A stretch of DNA of 64,000 bases from Trematomus loennbergii (lineage: Eukaryota; Chordata; Actinopteri; Perciformes; Nototheniidae). Below, piece after piece: positions 33,501-43,400 of this stretch (its first letter is position 1; each line of letters opens with the position of its first letter). Location of the stretch: positions 12,553,879 through 12,617,878 of the forward strand of contig JAAOOA010000006.1 of assembly GCA_012861695.1 (NCBI GenBank), written 5' to 3'. Made by a program: the position numbers and the translations under genes. The notes beneath the pieces were generated by a model that was not told the DNA's origin, did no database searches, and saw nothing but the letters and a program-made list of their open reading frames with translations.

Positions 33501-35368
33501 TTGTTCTAGTTGTTGTATTCTGGTTGCTCTGCTCCTCTGCCTGCAAGTCAAAGATAGTTATGATTATAAACATCTGAGTTTAGGTAAGTTACAGTACTGT
33601 GTATCATTACATGTTTAACTGGTGATAACCAATAAGACAGCTATTTACCATGGATCAAATGTGAGTTCCCTGACACACCGGGGACACATCTTTATGTATA
33701 AAAGACATAAAAAAGTGCATTTTGCATGATAGGTCCCCTTTAAAACAGGTTCCTCATGTTACCCACTAAATGTTGTTTCATTTCTTCACCTGAAACTGGT
33801 TTGCCATTTGGTGATTTTTTCAGCAAAATAAAAGGGGCCGCTCATTTGAAGATGTGTTTATTTATATTATCTTGTATATTTGGTGTTTTTTTTTACAATT
33901 TCTATGTGTGTAGCATGAAGTGAGCTGCAACTTATTGTGAAATACTGTATAATGGTTGCCCTAGAAAGTGTTTTAGGGCTAATGGTCAAAAGAGTGTATT
34001 TCCTGATGGAGATGGGAGTGTAAGGGAAAACAATACAACTGATGCTGTGTATAAAAAATATCATATAATCGTAAGAGAGCCGAACAAATATTGGCTTAAG
34101 TGAGAGAGGTATATTGATTTTATAATGGCACAAGATAAAAAATAAGGTATAAATATGGTCTTGTATTCTTAAACGTATTCCCATGTGCTCAGGATCAATG
34201 TATTTGTATGTTTTTATGTATTGAGTGTTACTTATTTTTACAAAGCCATCTCATTGATTATTGTGTTGAAGCAGCTTTTAGCTTCTATGCTCCGCAGACC
34301 AAACTTCCTAAATATCTGAAGTCTGCCCCAAACCGGGTTCTTTTAAATAAAGGCTGAGAACCTTTCTCTGTATGCTGATTTTCCAGAGACCATCTAACTA
34401 TGTGTTATCATAGCACTTCAGCACTTGCTGCATTATCTGTATTTACAATGTCATTTTTCTAACCATCCTTTCATGAGTTGTCTTTTAGTTCAATTCATTT
34501 TGTTTTTAATTATTATGTTTTAAGCACTTTGAATCCTTTGTGTCTGAAATGTGCTATGTTTCAGAAGAATCAGAATCAGGTTTATTACTAGGTAGGTTTA
34601 CACGTATGAGGAATTTGACTTGGTGTCGTGGTGCATACACACAAGTAAAGCAAGAATTTAAAACACAGGTAGAGAACTAGATTTTTTTTTAAATAATAAA
34701 AAATTATAAAATATAACAGTATTTACATTGCAATGGAATGGAATAAAATATGGAATAAAAATCGGCAGTGATAAAAAAAAAAAAAAAAAAAGATATTGTT
34801 GTACATTGTGTGCATTAATGTAATGTAATCCATGTTTAAACTAACCTTAACCTTTGTTTATCCCTCTTGTTCATGGGGTGACACGGTGTAGAGATGGGAC
34901 AATGGTAAATTATTTGTTTTGTGTAGGGAAAATTTGATGCAAGTGATATCAAAATAATGCAGTGGAGACAGGGTGCCCTGCAGAGCCGACCCACAATGCC
35001 TTAGTGAGGAGACCCACTTACCTGGATGAGAGCGGCCTCCACCTGTCTGTCCCTCAGCTCCTCCTTCACCTGTCTCATCAGCCTCTTCCTCTCGAAGCTG
35101 TCCTCGTGCCGCAGCCCGGCCTGCTGCTGCCGCTCTCTGTCCGCGCGCCCGGCCTCCTGCCGGTGCTGCTCTTGGTTCTGCCTCTGAGACATCAGCCTCT
35201 GCTGCTGGCTGTACGCCCGGTTACGACTCTGTCCCAGTGGAAAAGACACGTAAGAAAACATTGAATAAACTCAACAGGTGCTGCGTCAACAGGTTGATGT
35301 TAGCTGCTCTGCTTGTAGCAGTTAAGCTAAAGGTAAGTTTAACTTCGGTTCAGCAGAAAGTTTACCAT
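27575..35368 (-). CDS. mns1: Meiosis-specific nuclear structural protein 1 (MNS1)
   Basis: Axonemal coiled-coil protein of motile cilia and sperm flagella, described as a microtubule inner protein. Coding exons, in transcript order: 35366-35368 (ATG only), 35022-35228, 33416-33536, 33169-33271, 32257-32486, 31249-31465, 31041-31148, 29588-29845, 27776-27901 and 27575-27685. The product is about 494 aa after allowing for one lost base near 33419; human MNS1 is 495. Diagnostic words are MELRELESKLKSAYLNKERA, KEKLLVDEIVRKIYDEDQM, RKIMMAKFAEDDRLEQMNAQ, KRRMKQLEHKREVEKLIEDR and HATKLLGYLPKG. Almost the whole protein is Glu/Arg/Lys/Gln-rich helix. It is convergent with tex9, and an RFX X-box lies about 160 bp upstream of the ATG. 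Exon 3 is entered at AGG AGC to keep frame; an alternative AG four bases upstream exists. Confidence 0.94.
28352..28656. mobile_element. hAT-type MITE with perfect 8-bp target duplication
   Basis: The left end TAGGGCTGTGCAATTAATCG and the right end CGAGCAGCCCTA are inverted. ACATATCC flanks both sides (28344-28351 and 28657-28664), an 8-bp duplication characteristic of hAT elements. The inside is rich in AATCGTGATTA-type words. It lies in the mns1 intron between exons 8 and 9. It is non-coding. Confidence 0.88.
29122..29355 (+). other. Possible small two-exon transcript antisense to an mns1 intron
   Basis: On the plus strand ATG at 29122 opens MNLLSRQAANE and runs to a GT at 29155. A plausible acceptor (GTTTTAG) precedes 29248, where the frame continues for 12 codons to TGA at 29284-29286. 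AATAAA follows at 29350-29355. I do not recognise the 23-residue product. It may be a captured gene fragment or chance. Confidence 0.25.
30211..30706. mobile_element. hAT-like MITE (CAGGGTTC...GAACCC ends)
   Basis: The left end CAGGGTTCATACATTT and the right end CCGTAGGAACCC are roughly inverted. The interior repeats TTTCCATGACTTTTCCA words on both sides, typical of an abundant fish MITE family. I cannot find an exact target duplication. It lies in an mns1 intron. Confidence 0.6.
31590..32057 (-). mobile_element. 5'-truncated LINE remnant in mns1 intron
   Basis: Minus-strand translation gives DPSHPGHKLFTPLPSGRRLR, then RHLNSFFPSATGLLN. This resembles the conserved C-terminus of CR1/L2/Rex-like LINE ORF2 proteins. 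The 3' tail runs to about 31590 and contains GAATCAGAAACAGGTTTATTGCC on the plus strand. The copy at 34565-34830 shares this tail. Confidence 0.7.
32541..32880. repeat. 14-bp minisatellite (TAGCTCCTTGTTAC)n
   Basis: About 24 copies of a 14-base unit, with TAATAG and TATAG spacer variants and two irregular junctions. It lies in mns1 intron 4, ending about 290 bp before exon 4. No coding role. Confidence 0.95.
33415..33422 (-). other. mns1: Apparent one-base deletion at the end of mns1 exon 3
   Basis: Exon 3 ends AAGAGAACAG|gt in phase 1, but exon 4 (C ATG GAG CTT) needs phase 2. Adding one A (AGAAAC) would give RNSMELREL, like human ENSIELREL, and would bring the total to 495 codons. So one A of a run seems lost. 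Confidence 0.8.
33657..33739. mobile_element. 3' fragment of the AGGTCCCCTATCATGC TTAA transposon family
   Basis: The stretch from GTGAGTTCCCTGACACACC to TTTGCATGATAGGTCCCCT matches the right ends at 26065-26165 and 42440-42529 and is followed by TTAA at 33740-33743. No left end is present, so this is a truncated copy. Confidence 0.75.
34255..34562 (+). mobile_element. Probable LINE/retroposon tail
   Basis: AAGCACTTTGAATCCTTTGT and TGAAATGTGCTAT words at 34523-34557 are typical of fish L2-like LINE or SINE 3' tails. Upstream, AATAAAGGCTGAGAACCTT resembles decayed LINE coding sequence. Boundaries are approximate. Confidence 0.4.
34565..34830 (-). mobile_element. LINE 3' tail, same family as 31590-32057
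   Basis: GAATCAGAATCAGGTTTATTAC and GAGGAATTTGACTTGGTGTC match the tail of the copy at 31600-31660. An internal poly-A run sits at about 34770-34790. No ORF remains. Confidence 0.6.
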
Positions 35369-35526
35369 GTTTTAGGTGCTTTTCGTCGATGTCCTCCTTC
35401 CCGACTTAGTTAATATTAACTCTTTAATTTGTAAACAATTATGAATGTATTAAATTGAAATTCATATTGATGCCGTTGTTATCCTGACGAGACGCTAAAT
35501 GTTCTCGGTGTGTTGTTTGGCATCTG

Positions 35527-35540
35527 GTTGTCCTAGGAAC
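35527..35540 (-). promoter_or_regulatory. mns1: RFX X-box-like site upstream of mns1
   Basis: GTTGTCCTAGGAAC at 35527-35540 has the two RFX half-sites (GTTGTC and GGAAC) in the inverted arrangement of an X-box. It is about 160 bp upstream of the mns1 ATG. MNS1 is a motile-cilium gene, so RFX control is expected. The match is weaker than the tex9 site. Confidence 0.65.
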
Positions 35541-35599
35541 GCCGCGTCGCCGTAAGCTCGGCCAATCAAAATGAGTTTGAACCATGACGTCACCTGCCG

Positions 35600-37447
35600 G
35601 TAAAATCCAAATCTCTTCTTCACCTCACAGCTTCATGTTTACCAGATTCATTTTAAACGTAGCCTGCTGTTTGACTAGGCAGGCTATCTATAATGTACTA
35701 TGTATGAAGTCAAACATTATCAATTGTCAAAAACTAGTAAATGTTTTTGATTTCCTCCCCTTTTCCTAATATTTGTTTTAGTATTTTTTGTATTTGTATG
35801 CAATGAAATGAAATACATGTAGGCCTACTGATATTTTTTAATGAAAAACTGGAACAAAGAAATGTCATTTTAGAAATGTATCATATTTCCCGATAATGTT
35901 AAAAAAATAATCTTGTATTTTCAATTTTCAAATGTAGTGATAATTAATGAACATTTTATGTGAGTAATGCACTCAATTTGTGATTTGGTTATGTGTGTTT
36001 TACAGAATTTCTATCTTCAATAAAACTTGCAAAGCTGTTGTAACTGAATTCAAATGTGTGTGAGTCACTCTTTTAGTCCTTACTTAAATGTAAATGTTTA
36101 CATGTGTTACATGTGTGTAAATATGAGCTTTATTAGCACTGTGAATCTAGCAGTGAAATTCTTTATCTCTTTGATTGTTCAATAAGAGGGGAAAACATGT
36201 CCTTTACATCAGTGATGCATCGGAGCAACATTCAGATAAATAACACTCAAAGCGTCAGACCTTTTGTATTAAAACTGTATTTACATAAAGAACAGGGAAG
36301 CATTAAACCAGGGGTTTTAGCTCTCGGTGAACACAATATATTCAAACAAATGTCAAAAGCTCTGGAATACATTTACAGTGCCATCGTAGACAAAGATGCA
36401 TTTACAGATGTCCTCTACAGATTCTGTATATACAAGTGAAAACCCTTTTTAAAAAGCTATGAAATAACTTTTGAAATATTGAGTCAAAGTGAACAGGTTA
36501 TCCAGAGCTACAGGGACTTTTCTTTTTAAACTGTTGATGCAAAAATACAAGGAATCCTCCATCAACAGGCAGCTGTAACATAAAAGTGTCATGCTGAGTA
36601 CCTCCACAAAAAGTAACATGTTCACCTTTCTTTCACAAGCTGGCACTTTCACATCATTTAAAAGTAAGACAACAAATTAAACTTAATTATAATGGTATTC
36701 ACATATTATTCTGCTCAATCCTCACACAGTTGTGGTTACTTTTTCACACTATACCCCCTACCATTTCTTAATTATCTGTTAACCAATACATTTCCAACAT
36801 AATTTTTCTAAGGGAATAACATCTCAAGCTAGACATTTCTATACATGTCCGATATATTTCTTAAAAACAATTTTCTGACTGTTGACACATGTTTCTCTGT
36901 CCAGAAAAAGGACTGAAAAAGGCATTAAAACATTTTAGTATTTATTATTTTGATGGGAAGACAGAATTGAAATTGTATGAATAAATCCCCAGAAACAACT
37001 TGAGCATTTGCCACTGAGTGAGTTTCACAATCAGTTGTCATCTGACAATTTAGTCCTTTTTCTCAACCAAGCAAATCATAAATAATTAACTGTCCTTAAA
37101 AAGGTGAGCCACAAACATCAACGTTAATGATGTTAAGAATGACAATACTTGATTATATGGCTTTTAGGGCAACAAAGAAGACTTTAATTATTGTATTTTT
37201 TCTATAAAAAAATACTAAGATACTCAACATCCTTTTAGGAAATGGTATTTTAACAGAAGATTTATTTATATTTCCGTTGTTGGATTGGACTTTGCTTAAC
37301 ACATGAACCTAGAGGGGAATGGTGGAAAATACCAGCAGCAAAGCACCATTTTCATATTTTTCTATATTAAAGAAAACAATGCCAAGGTCTGACTGATGGA
37401 CTCTTAATTAAATACCTAGCTATACATGTGTTAGTTGGTGTAGAGGT
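35600..37447 (-). other. znf280d: Gap between mns1 and znf280d, mainly znf280d 3' UTR
   Basis: AT-rich non-coding sequence following the znf280d stop. A minus-strand AATAAA at 36129-36134 (TTTATT on plus) would give a 3' UTR of about 1.3 kb; other candidates lie nearer the stop. The region 35600-36120 holds nothing I recognise. Confidence 0.4.
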
Positions 37448-40400
37448 TCATTCTGATTTGGTTGGTTGTTCCCTCGTGTCATGCTCAGGGAGCTGCTCAC
37501 TTTCTTTCAGGCTCTCAGAGTTACACACTGACTCTGATGCACAGGAAGACGATACAGCGGGCAGCAACAAGTGTCCTTCAGAGGAACCTTCAACCACACT
37601 GATTTCTGTGGAAGCCTTTTCGCTATCACCTGCTGGTACAATCGGCTCTGGTCTATCCGCAGTGGCGAAAGACAGACTTTCAACCACTTTCAAGTCCATT
37701 TCCTTTGGTGTTAAAACCGGCACCGTCGTCAAGAGATAGAACGATTTTGCTGGCTGCCTCAAGAAGAGATGACTGCAAGAAAGGAAGAGGACATCATTTT
37801 AAAGGAATCCTTTAGATTTACATGCAGCAATATGTTATTGTCACTTTGTAAGCAAAACACACTGCTAACAAAACTCATGAAATAGCGGTAGTGAAAATGT
37901 GTTAGCAAGCACTCTATCATTATTAAAACCAAAGCGGTTACAATGATGTAAAGGGCTGTAACCAACAAATATATCCATTATCGTTTAATCTGTCAAAGCA
38001 CAGGTGATGTCTTTAAGGGTTTTTTTGACAGTCCAAAACCCAAAGATATCCACCTTAATAAGACACAGTATTAAACTGAGAAAAGCAGGAAATATACATT
38101 TTTGAGAGGATAAAAACAGCATACTCTGCCATTTTTGCTTAAAAAAAAAATCTTAAACAATTATAGTAATAGTTGGTGAATATATTTTCTGTTTATTGAC
38201 TTTGGAACCTCTTTGTGTTGTTGAAGAAATGTGTCTTTATACCAATAATGGAATGGCTATTGGTCCAACAAGCATCACTGCCTGCTGGAAATATTCAAAT
38301 TAAACAATTTATTGGCTGTATAAAAACAAGTTCTTTAATCACAGATAAAAAGAGTTTCATATGATTAGTGAAAAGACAGGGAGCAATGTTGTAAAACAAA
38401 GCACTTCTAGTTCTGGACTTTCCCTTCAATCAGGCCACACAAAATGTGATTTAAAGAGCAGATTTGTAGCAAAAGCAGAAGAAAAACATGCAATTTAATT
38501 CCAGCGGGTTTTCGATTTGAGTAAATGTTAATTGGTCTTCAACATTTTTTGTGTTATGATTTATAGATTGGAGATAATCGAACGACAAGATGTAAAGTGG
38601 GTAGTAGTTTCTACTCACACTCGACCTTTGGCTTTGATATCTGCTGGGTTAAAAACAAAGGACAACCTTTCAAGAAATGTGTCACACTAAACACGAGCCA
38701 GGCGTTATAGGTGAAAGGAAAACGTACCCTTTTCCTGAATGACTTTGCATATGTGATTTGGTTTGTCAGTTAAATGTCTGGTCATCAGGTCACCGCCTGA
38801 TGCGTCCACGAGGAGGTCGCAGTTCAGACAGACCAGGGTTATTCTGGGGAATAAACAAACCGTATGTGATGTTTAATTTCAAACAGAAAACACTCTGTAT
38901 TTAATGTTGAATGCAGAACAGACTTTATGAAGCGTACTTACTTTGAAGCCGATGAAGCCTTCTTCTGATTCATTTTCAAGAATCTGTTTTTGGTTATGGT
39001 ACTATGAAATCTAACAAAGAGGAAAGACAAATATGTCAAACGCTTAATCAGATGAAAACACTGTGTTAAACATAAGGTAAAGTTTTTCTCTCACCTTATC
39101 ATATGATTCCCAATGGCGACTTTGCAACTCGTCCGATATTTGCACGCACCGCAATTTGAAATCATTGGGAAATGAGAAAAGAAGTGGTCCACTTGTGTGT
39201 TGCACTCGATGCACGTGAATTGTCCTGCATCGACTCTGAAATTTGGGCATTAAAAAAAAGAGAGAACAAAACACAAATATATTCAAGCATGGACGAGACA
39301 GACAATTACTAGAATAGCTGTTAGGATGTCACAGTTGGTTTATTGAAGCAGATGAACAAAGCAATAACCATTTACTTTGTTATTTATGAGAGGTCTGCAG
39401 GTTCTCTAAATTCTTCAGCTACATCTTTTATCTTGTGATCTTATGGGTCATTATGTGACTTAAGATGGCATATTGTTTTTGATTACTGAGCGCAATTAGC
39501 CAAATATCCCACTCATTAGTTTAAGGAAAAGGAATAATCGCTATACTCTATATTATTTTTAGCCAGCCTAATGATAACAGTCAGGAAAATTAATAAAAAA
39601 GGTCATTAGCTCCTTTGTGTATTCCTATGCTTTAATAACACCTATTAATCTGCTTCCACCCTGTCATGGATGACCAGGAGGTGGGGCCCTAAATTAGTGT
39701 TCAGTGGGGGGGGGGCATTAACGATTAGGATGGACATGCTAAAGATGATTATTTTATTGGGAAGGGATGGTAGTGCTAAAACGTTCTCATAATGTTTAAA
39801 TTGTAAAAAAGTATACATTATAAGACCCTGTCTCTAACTCCCTGCACTCTTATTTTGAGAGAAATATATCTGACAAAAGACAAAACACACTATACACAAA
39901 AAATAGATTTAACCGATAGCATTTTTATCATTATTGAGATTATATTTATTTAAATTCTCAATTGAGATAAAATCAATATCATAAATGATTTAAGCCACGC
40001 TAATCATGCGGTCAATATAAATATTTTTCAGTCTGTTGAAGCAAAGAATCCTGTTAAAGATGTCGTTCTTGCTGTCATGTCTCTGCCTGCTGTGTGTGAA
40101 GTTCACCTGATGTTCCTGAGCGACAGATTGTGTTTGTTGGACTGGAGATCTTTCTTCTTGCTCGTCTTGGCTTTTCCTGCAGAGACGTTTGACTTGGACT
40201 TGGATCCACTGACAGGAGGCTTGGTTTTTTGGTTGAAACTTTCTGGGGTGAAAACAAGGCTGGATGGATCAGTGGAGCAGTTCAGCGTTGGAGCCTTTCC
40301 TGTGAGGGACGCTCGAATGGTCACCTGGAAGAAAAACACAATGCACATTCAAATTCAATTGTATATTTTTAAGAATAGTAAACAGATCTTAAATAAATGT

Positions 40401-43400
40401 TGTAGGGTCACACCTTGGTTCCTGGTGGAAGACCTTCCAGAGCTTTGGGTTTTTTAAAGGTTTTGTGGACGTTATTCTTGTGATCCAGTTTCTCCCTGTG
40501 TGTGAGAAAATTCAGTCTGCATTTTCCACAGCGATGGATCGATTTTTTCTGAAAAATAAAGAAAGTAAAGAAAAACATGATTAAGCGGTGCGACTACAGG
40601 CTAATTGCTGAGATTTTTCATTTGGAATAACTTGGAGAATATTGGGAGTAAGAAATTAACTTCTTTGTTATTAATAGAGTAGAAATGAATTTAGTTTGGT
40701 TCCAACTCTTCCATATTCATTGCTCCTCTAGGTGAAGAGAAACAGGTTTTCCTGTCAGCCTTTTATTTACTACGTTACAGTGTAAGGCAGACAACCAAAT
40801 CAATCCAACCTAGGAGATGAAGCCAATACAAACCAAGAGCGACTTCCAACTCCTGCAAAAATACTTTTACAATCTTAAGAATTCGCAATAAACACATTGC
40901 TGTGTCAGCTATAACTCCAAATCTGTATTTCAAAATGATACTTTAGATAGGCTTTACACATTTTTAACAGACTACATTAAAGGAGTGTCTCACCTGATGT
41001 TTCATGTAGTGTTGCATGTATAGAGGACCATTTCTAAGAACTTTGAGACAGAAAGGACAGAGCAGGTCTTTGGTGTTATCATGGACACTTCGGAAATGTG
41101 TCTCCACGTCTGAGAAGAAAGACGACCTGTAATCGCAGACCTGTGAAGGAGTAAAGCATAGTGTGAATATCAGTGAATACTCTCTAACATTCAACTTAAA
41201 ATCACATACCGGTAATAAAGTGACATACGTTGCAGATGTAAGGCATTTCCCGGGCTTGTGGTTGTCCTTCATGTGTTCCAGGAGAACCTGCTCTGACTCA
41301 AACGCCAGCTCACATATCTTGCAATTTGCTAGAAAAAATTAAAGGAAAGAAAAAGAACATTACAAATGGCTACATTTGAGCAGATTGATCAGATTAAGCT
41401 GTATAGATATTTATGTCATACTGGAGGATTCGATGGAGCTGTGAGCGCTCTCGATGTGGCACTGCAGCTGGAACGGAGTCATGTACTGCCGGTAGCAATG
41501 CTGGCAGTGGTGTAGCTTTCCCAGCTCTCACTGTTCTGCTTCTCCAGCTCCAAGTGGTGCTTCATGTGGTTCATGTACCTGAGAGACAGGGTAAACACAC
41601 ATTGAGTATTAAAGGTCCCCTATTATACTGTTTTTCATCAATATATTATAAGTTTCAGTTATATACAAAGATGTCTCTGAAGTGTTTGGCTCGAAATACC
41701 AAACAGATCATGCATTGTAGCATCCCATAATCCCCTCTGTTTCAGCCCTTTTTTTAAAGTGCTGATTCTCTGTCTGTTACTTTAGATCAGGAGTCTCAAA
41801 CTCAAGGCCCAGGGGCCAAATCCGGCCCGCGACTTCATTTTATGTGGCCCGCAAGAGCTTGCAAAGAATATAATACTTTTATTATACGGTTACATGCCAC
41901 TTTACAGAAGCAGGTTGCCCATAAACTACATGTCCCACAATGCATCTCATTTTGTGACATGCACACTGAAGAGACTTGCAATTATTTGCCCTGGACTTCT
42001 GCATTCAGATGTAGTTAATTACTAAGTTATTATACTATCTGATAATAATCCAATGCAGAGGCAATAATGTAATATAAAACATTATTTTATATATATATTA
42101 TATATTTATATAGTTACAACCGGCCCTTTGAGTGCAACCTTTATGCGAATGTGGCCCGCGATGAAATTGAGTTTGACACCCCTACTTTAGATGAAAATAA
42201 GGAGCCACTCCCCGTGCCCCTCTGAGAGATATTTGGTTAAAAATAACACAATGGTGCTCTCGGAGGAGATTCAGGTGATAAGGTGGGGGGGGGGGGTTAC
42301 CTTGGTTGGTTATTGGCTAATGGTTACACAAGCCAAAAAATCGTTGTGACATCATAAAGTGGCCAAAATCTGATCAGCTCATTTTCAGACAGGTTTTTAT
42401 ATAAATGGATCAGGACAAAAAGTGAGAGAATCTTTTTTCCTGAAACTTTCAGAATCTCTTCACACAGAGGGGACACATGTTTATGTATAAAAAGACATGA
42501 AAAAGTGGATTTTGCATAATAGGTGACCTTTAAAACCACATTTTAAGAAGCAACCCGTAAATGATCAGCCTGCTTGTCCCTGTAGTTATTTTCATCAATA
42601 TGTTATGATATCAGATGCAAACATCTTCCCAAAAAACTTCCCTGTAAATGTGAGAATTCATCAAATTCAGTTTCATTTACAGGAAAAATGTGTCTGTTTT
42701 TTTTACTTTTTTAAAAACAGTAAACTAAATATCTTGTAGTTGTAGACAGGACAATACATTTGAAGACAACAACCTGGGCTTTTGGAAACACTGATAGAAT
42801 TTTTGTTGGGGGAAAAAAATAATAATTGATGAAATAATCGATAATTAATTGCTAATGAATATTTAAAAGTACCGGTAATTGTCAGTTGCAGCTCTAAAGT
42901 AATTGACATAAAATATTTGAGGCTATTCATTGACAAATAATGGTTTAATATAATATGTATAATTATATATTATTTGTCTATTTAATAAAAAGAATGTACA
43001 TTGGCCTCTCAATTCGCAATAGCCATTTAGTCAATATTAATTTTTTCCTACAAATTGATACGCTAGTTGCAGCTTTAAAATAACAATTGCTCTTCATTCA
43101 ACCAATTGTGACATTATCCTACACACACAACAACAACCACTTAATCAACAAATGCAGGAGATTTGCATCGATTTAATGTATATTGTTAAAATACAAATTA
43201 GGTCCTTTTAAACAAAACCATTAATATTCATGCCCCGTTTATCGCAGTTCCAAGTCCCAGAGGCTTTAAAGAAATATGACATACTCTTTTCACCTCACTT
43301 TACAAGCATGTTTAATGGCTGTTATAATTTCAGCAATTACACAAAGACTTCAGTTTGGCCTAATGATGTAGCGCTCCCCTCCTCAGCTCCCTGCCACTGC

